This document shows positions 46,301 through 57,108 of a stretch of DNA of 64,000 nt, piece by piece (the first letter of the stretch is position 1; every line of letters begins with the position of its first letter). The DNA comes from Enoplolaimus lenunculus (taxonomy: Eukaryota > Nematoda > Enoplea > Enoplida > Thoracostomopsidae). The position numbers and the translations under genes are program-made. The notes beneath the pieces are model-generated. The model was given only the letters and a program-made list of their open reading frames with translations, ran no database searches and had not been told where the DNA came from. The stretch is taken from assembly GCA_030248215.1 (NCBI GenBank), contig JASANG010000295.1, positions 124,001-188,000 on the forward strand. The letters run 5' to 3'.

Positions 46301-49300
46301 GACAGCCTATTGCGGGCAACATTTATGCATAGTTTTTCACTTTTGCAACAGCAATATGTCTATCCATTTGAATTTAGTCGACTCGTTCCATTTCGAAATA
46401 ATTTAGGAAAATTTACAGTGCTCTAATCGTTTTATACCTACAAGTGATTGATAGTTGAGTGAAAACGCAAAATATCCTTTCAAATTCTTAATGAAACAGT
46501 TCAACGAATAAGACCATAATTTTGATTTTAATATAGACTTTCGAAATTGAATGGTGACAGTGCGTAAATTGTCCAATCTGGAACCAGCGAATTTGTTTCA
46601 GTTGCAGATTCCATGTGTTCAGCAGGATTTAGGGCATTTTGCCACCCTGTAAATGAGCTAATTTTGTTGAATTAATCCGTCTGAGTTAGGACTATCAGAA
46701 CCAGTCTGAGTCAGGACTATCAGAACCTGTCTGATTCAGAACTTTTAGAAACAGTCTAAGGTTGAACAATCAGAACTCACAATTCCGAGTTGATTCAAGA
46801 CATTCTGATTCAATTAATCAACTCCCCCGGAATGAACTCAACTTAGTGTAAGAATCAACCCAATTCAGAGTGAGTTAAAGCTTACTGATTTTAACACAGA
46901 AATAAATAAGATTTAGCTGAGTTGATTAACTAATTGGATACATTTTGCTGCCAATTAACCTCAACAATAAAAATTTATTTCAACTTGTTTCTACACTTTA
47001 CCATTTTCTTTCTGATGCAGTTGGGAAACATTATTTTTTCATGGATCTTTCCAAGCACTTTAACTTCGATTTCTTTTTATTATTGTTAAAAAATATTTTT
47101 ATAGGTGCTCAAGTGAAATATTTTACTATATATTTCTAAAAGGTAATGAAACCCATATCGTCTGAAGACCTTTATTTCACCACACGTGCTGTCTAGAATA
47201 CAAGTGCAACCGAAGTAGTTTCAACAAGTGATGGAACCATAATATTGACTATAATGATAGCAGTAGGGGTAACATTTTAGATTTCAGCTAAAAGGTTTAG
47301 AATCGAAACCTAAATAAGACTTAAAATATTAAATTGATAATGTCACAGTGTTTTTAACTTTTTCTGTGATAAGCAATAACTGGCCAGCCTGGCCGGCTGG
47401 TCAATACCTTTTCCTGGCTGGTACACAACACTTGCTTAGTCTTGATTTTCGACCGAAATTAACCAAGTTTGTTTTTGGGAAAATTTAAAATGCCGAAAGT
47501 CAGAAGTTCAAAAACATTTCGTTTACGGTACAGTTCTTAATGATATTAAGCATTAACTATCTTGTACTTGAGGTAAGTCGCTTGTACAAAACTCATTTTA
47601 ATCCCGTAAGAAAACCTGGAAAAAGTCTTGCCATTACCTAACACTAGGTGGTGTGTATTGTTATTGACAATGTGCGACCAACTGGTTGTAGATGCTACAC
47701 GGCTAAAATTTTGGCCAATTCAAGCAGTTGTGGAGTGGCAATAAGCTGCGTTTTCTAAAAGGCTGTTGTATCTGTCGCTAACTCTTAGCGGAATGACAGA
47801 AATTTTGGAAGTTTGAAAAAGGCTCTGGTGTACACTTTCGTGGCACAGTTTTCGAAATTTGCCGATTTTAACATATAACTTATCGCTGGGATTTGATTTA
47901 AGCATTATCAATTTAGCGTAAGCTTGCAGAGGAAGGTGTACAAAAGCCTAGAAGCATTTTGATAGTTTGATCTTGGCAAAATGTGTTAAAGTGGAGCCCT
48001 ACAAAGTGTTACGTGAATACGCGATGCAACTGGCGATAGGTGCTACAGTCATTTAAGAATACGACCAATCGTCGAATTAAGCGCTTTTGTTGGCAAAAAC
48101 TAGCGCGTATCACAATTTTTAGCGAATGAATTGAAAAATTGTAAAGATAATCAGGAGGATGCTCCTGCAATTCAAGACAATAAAACTGTAGTATTTGATA
48201 TGTAAATTTAATTCGAAATTTAGATTGTCACAGATTTAAACCGACGTAAAACAGATTGAAATTTCTGGTGACTGATATAGTTGGTTAGCAGAAGTTTAAT
48301 CATATTTTTACTCGAAGTGAACAACGTGCTATATTTTGCCAACCGAAGTCAATATTATTGTCGCGCAGTTTGAAAGAAAGGCCGAATCTTTAGAGGCGGA
48401 TCCAGATTGAATGCTGAACCTGGTGAACCTGAGTTACATACTGCAAAACAACAAGCTATAGCTGATCCGGAAAATGTAAAGAACAGGGGCGCAGCAGTAT
48501 TATAGGCATATTTTTAAGCATAACCCTAAGCCTAAGCCTAAGTCTAAGCCATACCAAACAATTAGTCTAAAGCTTAAACTTACTCTTTTCTAGCCCCACA
48601 GAAAAACTTTCCGCCCGTGATCTTTACATGGGCCGCTGATCCTAATAACATTTTAATTTATTAGCATCTGCATTGATAGACATTTTTCTTAGAACAGGAC
48701 CGTAGCCGACGGACCTTGCTAAAGAGACTAAAAATTTTTCAGGAGGGCATACATGGGTTTTCGATGACTTGTAAGCAAAATTAAAAGTTTTCTAGGGCGA
48801 GGAAAAAGTTTTACCAGCTAGCAGAGCCTCTGTTGGCCCTCATGTGGCTACCGATCCGTCTATGAAAATTTTGGATCCGCCGCTAAAAACTGCATATTTT
48901 AAACATTGATGGATGTAGCAAAACGTTTTAGATTGCACGTAAACTGCGTGCTTACATCGAAGCATGCACAATTATTGAAGAGTCTGAATTTAAAGAAAAA
49001 GCGTTGGAAATACTAAAAGAATATGAACGGCTTTTGGTATTTGCGATGCGACACGAAGGTTTGATTGGTGTTTCGCTAAAATTGCACCCGGACACAAGCT
49101 TTGCATGATGCTTAGATGCACACTTGTACGCGCAATCTACAACCAAGGGTTGTCCAAAGGTTGTTTAGGGGTCAAACAAATTTTATATAATTTTGTCAAC
49201 GTAATTTGAGTTCATACCCCAGCTTCAAAACTTTTCCAACCGAACAGTAGCTCCCTTTCCGAAATTCTGGCTACGCCCTTGGTCTTCACTGCTTTTTATA

Positions 49301-52300
49301 GGTATGAATCAGCGTCGACCGGTACGCAGAAGCAGCCGGCTGATTTGGAAAACCCCTGTTACTCATCCACATCAAAGTTTAAAAATGTAAAAAATAAGAT
49401 TCAAATTTGTTATCCGTAGTTTTCGAACCGCCGCCTTTTCAATGTTAAGCTCGATGCTGAGCCCTTACGCTATTAAATTTGTAGCCAAGGCGCATGTAAA
49501 TCTTTCACATGTTCATACGCCATGCAGGTAAAGTTACCTTGTTAATTTAACGTCAACCTGCCCCACTAAGCTAGTCAAAGCCGAAACACGAGCACAAGCC
49601 TAATTCTGAGACTAATCCTAAGCTTTCCAATTGCCCAAAGGCCACAGTCAGTGTATAACATCGGGCAGTATCTTATAAATGACATAGTCCGTTAAAATAG
49701 TAACAAGTTTGGTGCTTAGGCTTATGCTTAGGCTTAGGCTAAAGCTTAGGTTTAGGGTTAGGCTTAGGTATTAGCTCATTTGTACGCTTAGACTTAGGCT
49801 TAGGGATATGCATATACTACTCTGTTCTATACATTGGCCGAAGAAGTTTGGATGTCCAAACGAAAAGCTTGTTTGTGCGTTTCTGTTAGCATACTAAGAT
49901 TGGTTCAACCAACCACGATGCAAGGTTAAAGGTGTTCGTGCGCTTTGAATTGGCTTTCAGGTTACGATGGAGATGATACAAATCTACGCATTCAGTGGAC
50001 GTTTTCAGGTGCTTTATTGTACAGCATTACAGTGTTTACAACCATCGGTAAGATGATTTTGTGATAATTTCAAAGATTTTGGTTCTGGTTCACAACAGCT
50101 TGTGCCATGTTAACTACAAAGGTTCAAGACTGAGAACATAAGCACAAGCTTCTATCCGGACCTAAACGAAAAGCGTATTTCTCTGCCTAATTCGGGTCGT
50201 TTCTGTTATCTCCTTTAGACATTGTTTGCCCAAAAATAGTCGAATTACGAAAATTTTTGTACATTTGAACCTGTCATGACCTTTACTGATGATTCCAATT
50301 ACAAATTTGAATTTCAAAAATATGGTGCCCTAGATCGCCTATTGAGACCGCGAGCGACAAGACACTTTTGTCAAAAAATTCGACACGTTAAAATTCAAGC
50401 AGAGCTAATCGTTGCAGCTGTAAGTTCTCAATGTAAAAACTTTTATGTATGAAATGGGTTTTACTTTATGACAAAGTTCTTTCGGCCCATGTATTGAACA
50501 GGCCCGGAACAGTAGTATATTAAACAATCCTAAGACCTAAGCCTAAGCATAAGGATGAGCGTGTTCCTAAGCCTAAGCCTAAGCCTAAGCAAAAAATTTA
50601 GTCTAAAGTTTAAACTGACTATGTTACAGCGCCTCCGAAAAACGATCCGACCCTGTTCTATACATGAGCCGTTTATTCGATCTCACTAAAGGTGCCTTTG
50701 GACTTCAAAATAGATTTTTAAACAATTCTAATTTGGGTGTGGAGTAATCAGAAAAGGTCTTGGTGACTTGTTTTCGAACATAACTTGCAGCTGTAAGTTT
50801 TGTAGTGAGTTTTAGAACAGAATTTGCAGCTGTAAGTTTTGTAGTGGGTTTTAGAACAGAATTTGCAGCTGTAAGTTTTCACTTACATATGGAAGCTAGC
50901 TTACACCAGGGAACTTTATGGATGTGTGATGGATAGTGAAGCCAATAAAACTTCAATAGTGAACAAGCTGAAGCTGTTTGGCTTCAGTAGACGTCATATT
51001 GAAGCCAATTACAATCTTCCATGCTTTTCTGCTCAAACTTTGTTTTTAGGATATGGTAACATATCACCGAAAACAAAACTGGGGCGAATGGTAACGATTT
51101 TATACGCAACCGTTGGGATTCCGTTAATGTTATTATGCTTGGCAAATATTGCCGGTAAAGTAAATAGTCGTTGTTTACTAAGTTTTCAACTCTCAAACAA
51201 GTATGGAAGTACTGCCTACTGTAATGACCCGAATAAGATGGGGACTGATATTTATTTGGCCACTCCAGAGGGTGCCCCCTTGTTATTCGGTTACAGACTG
51301 TTATATATTTTTAATCCACGTTCCGTCGCCCTTCGTTAATGATATATATCCGGTACTGCAATTATCCGTTGAATGAAACGTTTATTTGTCTTGTGTCAAT
51401 AGCTTGAGCGATAATACAAGGTTATACTTAGGAATGTACTTTCAAAATTTAAGTACGCTTTAAAGTTTTGAACTCAAGTTATTTGGTCCTGGAGTCATTT
51501 ATGCGCTACAATTAGTGTTATTTGATATTTATGGACTCTTATTAGGGATACGAACTCCAATTGATTCAGACTCAAAATGGGGACCCCCTCTTAGTACCCC
51601 TTCCCCTCTTATTCGGGTCAATACAGTACGAGCGTTGCGCTTAAATTTTTAAGTTTCAATTTTCATCAACAGCTCACAGGAGCACTCTTTTAGCTACGAA
51701 CAATTTCAAATTTCGAAAAAGCAAACCCCACGGAGAAATTTTAAGCCTGTAGACATGTGTAAATACGCATAGTTTATTTGCAGCAAAACGATGCCGACAA
51801 TCAGAGGGTGATGTACGACGTCCCCTAGAAATTTTTGAAAAGGCTGGGAAAAAGCACTTGTACAAGATCTAGAGTATTAACCGGAAGCGGTCGAACTTTT
51901 TCCGCTTGCTACACTCGTTTGCAAAAAAACGTTTAGACGTGGATATATCGATTCCAAAAACAAAATGCCGCCTAAGCCTCTGTCAAATCTCAAAATTACG
52001 TATCGTAGGCGTTCTAACTTTCGTCGAAATGATTAAATAGTCGGTTAAATCTATATATTAGAGCTGGAACACCCCGCATACGTATTATGAGCTGTGTTCC
52101 AACTGAAAGGCATGCAAATTAGATATATTTGCTAAAATTTTGTTAACATAATTCTATTAATAGAAGATTGTTTAATTTCGTTTTATGTCGTGTTCTACAA
52201 TTCTGCATGATTTTTAATTGCGTTGCAGTGTCGTCGGTTGCAAATTTGACAACCGTGTTGCCTAGTTTTATTTTTATTTCAGACGGTTTAGCTCGTGCGT

Positions 52301-55300
52301 TGACGTTCTTGTACTTTAAAGTATTTTGTGCATACTGCCGTTGGAAGAAAGATCGAAGACGAGTGCGTCGTGCTGCTTTAACAGTCCGATTGCATCCTGG
52401 AATGCCAAGTTAGTTGCTAGCCAGCCAGACACTTAGCAAGGAGGCGTGGTCTATGTTCACTTGATCCATGTTGAGTGAATATTTTCAATTTTGCTTGAGA
52501 TCAAAATTCATGCTATGACTTGAAGTCAAGACTTTGCATAAGTGGCGCTTACACAAAAATGTAAATGTGGCCCCTCTCGATATCGACGGTGTACTGCACA
52601 TGCGCGCAGTATATGGTTAAACACTGTGCATTGTCAGTCTAGGTAGGAACCGGGACATCAGACCTTTTTAATAAGCAGCTGGAAAAGCGGGCTAGCACAG
52701 GGATCGAACTCTCAGCCTATGGATTCTTAAGCGAGCACTCTACCACTGCGCCACGTAGCCCGCCTCTCCAACTGTATTTTTCGTCGACTATATGTGTCGA
52801 CCGTACAACACAATGTGCATTGCATTTATTGCATATACACCAGGACAAGCATGTCTCACATGCTTACATGCATTAAGTCGGGTCCGTAGCCAGCACAACT
52901 TGCTAGTGGGATAAAAAATTTTTATGAGGGGAATTAAATGGTTTTTAATGAGTTACAAACAAAGGTGCCGGACGGTGACGGACGGCGTACGATAGACGGA
53001 CGGTGTTGGCCGACGCCGGACATCAAGTATAGCGCAACACTTATGCTACATAATTCATGATAAAATTTACAATACTCAAATATTACGACGATAGTTCTCC
53101 TGTGTTAAAAGCTTCTTTAATCCAATTTAATGAATTTGATTAATTTCGCGTCACAATCGAACATTCTCAAGCTCTGTTTACAGGTTTGAATTCAAGATGT
53201 TCACGCAACCGGCATCGAAACTTAAGCGTACGCAGCCTGAACACAACAGCGCCGCATGGACTGCCAACATCACGAAGTTTTCGAAGTTTAGGCATGCGAC
53301 CAAAATATAGCGAACCTGTTTGGGATACCGGGTAATTACAACACCAATCTTTAAGTTTAATTAATCAATGTTTCGTAAATGACATTCGATCAATATACAA
53401 TTTTACATTTTTTCAAACTTTGTTCTCCAAATTAGTGTTGTGCAAATTTTTGCAGTGACCACTGGCTAATCCATTGACGGTTAGCCATGTCTAGGCCGCC
53501 AGCAAAAATCAAATCTAAAGTTTTTTGATGAAATTTAGCACAAAAATTGCGGTTAGCTTCTTTCTCGCGAGCTTGCTCCACAATTATATTTCACACGGCC
53601 CTGTCGTGTCAGAATTTTCTTGATCCGTCACTGGTCGTGTGAATTCGTAACTTGAAGCCGAAAGTTTTGTTAAAGAATGTATCGAACAAGACTTATTTAT
53701 ACACGTGTGTAAAAGATGTCACTGCCAGTTTTCGCAGCAATAACTTGCACATGTAAGGCATTGTGCCTAGAATCGGACTGAAAAAACTTTTGGATAAAGT
53801 TCGCTAAATGTAAGCAACTACAACACAACTTCTCTGCCTCTTCGTCACGCAGTTTCTGGGTTGCATACTGAATCGGTCGTGTTAATATTTGCTTTCTTAC
53901 AATATAAGTTGAATAATGGATGCGTACCATAGGAATGCCGGGGTACATCACGATAAACTTTTTGATAGTAGTGAATGCTTTTCCTGCTACCGGTTTTCCC
54001 AAGTTTTGATTTCGCAGTAGGTTAGACACATTTTAGAAATTAGACCAATTTCTGACCAGTCTTATTTTAACTCATACGTTCTGAAAGAGATAATAAAATC
54101 TGTATTTAGGCAAATTTTAAGGGATTACATACTGTGTTTGGGGCCAATACGAGAGCCTCTCGGAGTTTGATATGGCGGACGTGATTTGCGAGACGTACTA
54201 TGTCCATTGCGTAGTCTCAGCATATAGCACAGTACTTATAAAAACCATGTAGAATGATTTGAACGTATTCTAAATCGTTCAAGTTTGTCAAGAAACTCAA
54301 ATAATTTGTAGTTTTTGGTCACAAAGCTAATCAGTAATTATGATCCCACTCAAACCTTTTTGGACTAACTTCCTATAAACAATCGGCCTATGTTTTTATA
54401 TCTGCAACTTTCAGATAAGATCAATCACTAACATTGGTTAGAACCTTCGAGCTAATCTCGCTTATTTTAGGTCATTACCTAATCGACGCTCTTACTATAA
54501 CCATAACAGACGTGATCTGTTGACCCATCCGTTACGATTAGAAGCCATTGCGTCCGAAAAACGTTCAATTGATTCGTTTCCGGTATCAGATCATTCAAAT
54601 ATGCCGCTTCCGCCAGATGCAACTTATGGTTATTTTCGAAATCAGCAAACACGAACAAGCGGTGTAAGTAATATGCTTTCAAGAGCTACGCTGCCAAAAC
54701 AAGCATTACAATACCGTGTATTAATTGTGAAACTTGCAAAAATTCGTATTTTTGACATACATATCCAGGACTTTTGGGATGTATATTGTATGTATACTTC
54801 CTCAGGTATACGCTGCTGTAATTTACCAGTTTGAAACAAAATCAACAAAATTTATCCAAAATCTTAAGAATTTTCGGTGATTTCGCTAATTTTATTATAA
54901 AACTTCATACAAACCCGGTAAATATTTAAAAATTAAACATCTTCTAAAGTTTTATACTTTTAGATATTGGTTTTCTGCTACGGTTTACGTTTTTTGTTAA
55001 TAACTGTGCGGTTATTATATACCTGACAACGAGTAATTAAATCCACAATAAATCAAACATACTTTTAGCGTGTAAAACAGCGACGATCGCCTGCAATTTC
55101 TCCGATCGAAGATGTCTACAAGCAGCGACCCAACCAGCGGTGCCCTCTGTTCCAACCTGAGCCCAAGTTGAAACCGAAAATTTTTCACATTTCATCCCTG
55201 GGACCTTTCCATCAGTTACCATTACCCACAGTAGCTTCAGTCGCTGGAAACCTCTCCAACTGCCAAACAACATCAGCTTTCGCAGTAACTCAAGGTCACA

Positions 55301-56241
55301 TTCCAATTGAAATTGATGTTCCAGATCGAACTCAAATTGAAACCGTAGCCACAACTACGCAGTTGTCACAACTTCCCATTTGTTGTAACGTTTCCGTTGA
55401 TTGTTCAGCTATGCGTGGCATATCAAGCTCAACTATGATATCACAGGGAAATACGACAAAATCTTCAAACGAAACTTATCTTTTTAGCTCTGGTCTAAAG
55501 TTTTTATCGGCAATTCCAGCCATTTCTACTCTTCCTATTCGGTGCACCCCTGTAATCATGCGTCAGTCGACAAAACAGCACAAAGAGTTAGCTTCGGTGC
55601 CATCAAAACTGTCAAATAACCATTGCAACAACCATCAAAACATGAACTCAATACAAAATTCAACTACAACCATCTATAGCGATCAAACAGATCAAGTTAA
55701 TGCTATGACTGACTCAACAATTAAAGAACACGAGCAGAGACCTGCTTCCCAGAATTCAAAAGTTGACTCAATCTTGGAAGCGAGAAACAAAACTACAGCT
55801 AAACAAGAGGAGCCGATTGTCATCTTAGAGAATTCAGGAGCACACTCGCTCCTGGGACTGAAAAAACGAACCAATAGTCAAAATGTGTCGCCTCGTTCAA
55901 GTGAAACGAACCCAGTTGTGCCACGGTTCGCGTTGGACAGCCCCACAGAATCTGGGGGTCCAGATTTCAATCCGGAAGAAGCTGATAATAAAAATTCAAT
56001 GGTGAAGCAAAACTTGACTAGTTCTAGTGACCATGGTAGAAATTGGACAACTTACACATTTCAAAAGTGGAACAATCAAACGGACGGTAAACCTGGAAAC
56101 TGTCGGATTAGCCGAAATTGCGAGCGAACCACACCTGTAAAGATGGAATTGTGTAATGAGGTAAGTTGGTTTATATTTTTAAAAGTTTCACTTCAACAAA
56201 TTCTTGATTTTTTTATTCCATTTCAGCAGAAAAAAGGCTAG
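43378..56241 (+). CDS. TWIK/K2P-type potassium channel; only the first TM1-P1-TM2 half is present
   Basis: Exons: 43378 or 43534-43761, 44388-44528, 45633-45759 or 48932-49058 (alternatives), 49961-50047, 51050-51154, 52283-52408, 53184-53331, 54471-54663, 55069-56160, 56227-56241 (stop TAG). All phases agree. From ATG 43534 the product is 753 residues with either alternative exon. TM1 ends with the K2P hallmark [16 protein letters not shown]. The cap helices come from the alternative exon. The pore is [18 protein letters not shown], with the filter TIGYG split across an intron. TM2 follows ([20 protein letters not shown]) and leads into a basic segment ([19 protein letters not shown]). The rest, some 470 residues, is Ser/Thr/Asn-rich and without membrane helices. 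The first exon stays open upstream of the ATG to an acceptor-like site at 43377, so translation may start further 5'. AATAAA at 56530-56535 supports a true gene end. A leak potassium channel role at the plasma membrane is expected for the family, but a second pore (TM3-P2-TM4) was not found. Confidence 0.88.
45633..45759 (+). CDS. K2P cap exon, version 3a
   Basis: 127 nt between the acceptor gtgaaatttcag and the donor GAAG/GTGGGT, entering in phase 0 and leaving in phase 1. It encodes the extracellular cap helix after TM1 ([20 protein letters not shown], then [17 protein letters not shown]). It is 19/43 identical to the exon at 48932-49058 and has the same length and phases. Confidence 0.88.
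45870..45935. repeat. ATT trinucleotide microsatellite
   Basis: A run of attatt with a few interruptions (gattatt, tgtcatt) just after cap exon 3a, inside the intron. Confidence 0.85.
45965..47432. mobile_element. Non-autonomous hAT-like element, about 1.47 kb
   Basis: The left end agtgttgtgcaactaccac and the right end ctggtacacaacact are inverted, and ggccggct motifs lie about 50 bp inside both ends. No transposase frame and no clear target duplication. It sits between the two alternative K2P cap exons. Its left end resembles the right end of the element at 11.0-12.6 kb. Confidence 0.5.
48478..48645 (+). mobile_element. Telomere-motif element copy (family C)
   Basis: The 5' end is agaacaggggcgcagcagta and the core is cctaagcctaagcctaagtc. 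The 3' half is gtctaaagcttaaacttact, then cagaaaaactttccgcccg and tctttacatgggccgc. One of the cleanest copies; it lies in the intron before cap exon 3b. Confidence 0.75.
48702..48865 (+). mobile_element. Short element with 'cgtagcc' ends (family A)
   Basis: It starts gaccgtagccgacggacctt and ends catgtggctaccgatccg. The interior ggttttcgatgacttgtaag and attaaaagttttctagggc matches the other copies. It ends about 70 bp before cap exon 3b. Confidence 0.6.
48932..49058 (+). CDS. K2P cap exon, version 3b (candidate mutually exclusive exon)
   Basis: 127 nt after the acceptor aaacgttttag, ending GAAG before a weak donor GTTTGA. It has the same entry phase (0) and exit phase (1) as 3a. It encodes [20 protein letters not shown] and then [15 protein letters not shown], a paralogue of the 3a peptide that includes a cysteine absent from 3a. 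Using both exons in tandem would break the frame, so one or the other must be used. Confidence 0.85.
49570..49845 (-). mobile_element. Telomere-motif element(s) (family C)
   Basis: Reverse copy: gcttatgcttaggcttaggc, ggtttagggttaggcttagg, and tactctgttctatacattgg at the family 5' end. A smaller forward block lies at 49575-49625. Located between cap exon 3b and the pore exon. Confidence 0.65.
50490..50670 (+). mobile_element. Telomere-motif element copy (family C)
   Basis: The 5' end is ccatgtattgaacaggcccg. The core has two runs of cctaagcctaagcctaagc, and the 3' end is gactatgttacagcgcctcc then cctgttctatacatgagccg. The outer bases ccatgta and tacatgagc are inverted. It lies between the two halves of the potassium filter (50047 and 51050). 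Confidence 0.75.
50785..50885 (+). repeat. Tandem repeat of a family E fragment
   Basis: Three units of about 45 bp carry acttgcagctgtaagttttg and agttttagaacagaattt. They look like an amplified piece of the cttgcagctgcaag element. Confidence 0.75.
51219..51626 (+). mobile_element. Tc1/mariner-type MITE (family D), 408 bp, in a K2P intron
   Basis: The termini are ctgtaatgacccgaataaga and cttattcgggtcaatacag, flanked by TA on both sides. It begins 65 bp after the donor at 51155 and has the same orientation as the 34.4-kb copy. Confidence 0.88.
52677..52762 (-). mobile_element. tRNA-like SINE head or tRNA pseudogene
   Basis: Read on the minus strand: gcgggctacgtggcgcagtg, then gttcgatccctg (B-box-like) and tagcccgc. 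The outer 8-bp inverted pair gcgggcta/tagcccgc is perfect, but the anticodon and T stems do not form, so it is not a working tRNA. Confidence 0.6.
52970..53042. mobile_element. Partial copy of the GC-rich TIR element
   Basis: Segment ggacggtgacggacggcgta continues to ccggacatcaagtatagcgc, sharing the right end of the element at 34060-34224. It lies 140 bp before the K2P exon at 53184. Confidence 0.65.
56161..56226 (+). other. 66-nt in-frame intron of the K2P gene
   Basis: It has a perfect donor (GAG/GTAAGT) and acceptor (tattccatttcag), and its length is a multiple of three with no stop. Retention would add 22 mostly hydrophobic residues (including [19 protein letters not shown]) before QKKG and the same stop. 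All other introns of the gene are 0.4-3.2 kb or longer. Confidence 0.65.
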
Positions 56242-56627
56242 ATTTTGAGATACGATTAGGTGTGGGTTTCCGAATTGAAAAGCAGAGTTTTGAACAACTA
56301 AAAAGATAGTGAAAACAGTTAATTTTTTATTGTCAAAATCCGTTCAATACTTCCACTGTGTGCAAGCCAATGTTGCAGGAAACTGCGCACTATCGGAAAA
56401 ATTAGCACCGTACAACTTTATCACACAAAAATTGGAAGTCTGTCTGAATACTAAATGCTGGTAAATTGCGCACCTGTAATGATTTTAATTTCACGAAAAC
56501 TCAAGTACCTCTAACTAGTTTTTAGTAGAAATAAAATCAACCTATGATTTTTGTGTGTCCTAAAAAACAATAGCTACACTAAACTTTATCAGGTAAAATT
56601 TACCGTCCGACCAAATTTTAGTTTTTT

Positions 56628-56815
56628 AACCCCTTTATACATAGCACTAAATCACCACAAGACGTGAGAGCCCCCTCGGGCTCGAGCGTCAAGCTCCTAT
56701 AGCTGAGTGGTGATGGTATACGCCTCCCACTCCAGTCACTGGACTTCGAATCCTGGTATAAAAGTTGGTCTCCGGGGAAATAGAAAATATTGATGTGAGA
56801 GAGGGTTAAGTGAAA
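56628..56815 (+). mobile_element. tRNA-derived SINE copy (family B)
   Basis: It contains gagccccctcgggctcgagc (a self-complementary segment), the A-box-like tatagctgagtggtgatgg and the B-box-like gacttcgaatcctgg, with the 3' tail aatagaaaatattgatgtga. Promoter spacing resembles a tRNA gene. Confidence 0.8.
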
Positions 56816-56839
56816 AATTTTCAGTTTACTATCTATAAC

Positions 56840-57108
56840 CCCTTCGGACATTGAGTTGCCTGTATGCAACTCAGCGCAGTTTATGTACGTTAAATAGTAT
56901 ATATCGCACCGTGTTTAACAATTGCAACACGTATACATAGTAGTAAATCACCACAAGACGTGAGAGCCCCCTCGGGCTCGAGCGTCAACTCCTATAGCTG
57001 AGTGGTGATGGTATACGCCTCCCACTCCAGTCACTGGAGTTCGAATCCTAGTATAAAAGTAGGTCTCCGGGGAAATAGAAAATATTCGTGTGAGAAAGGG
57101 TTAATTGT
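56840..57108 (+). mobile_element. tRNA-derived SINE copy (family B), next to the previous one
   Basis: Nearly identical to the first copy over caccacaagacgtgagagcc through actggagttcgaatccta. It also carries an upstream part (gcaactcagcgcagtttatg, taatagtatatatcgcacc-like) shared with the 39.6-kb copy. The tandem arrangement suggests a local duplication or insertion into the same site. Confidence 0.8.

Noticed and set aside
52677-52762. Possible functional tRNA gene
   Set aside because: The outer stem is perfect, but the anticodon and T stems do not pair, and the spacing is off by three bases.
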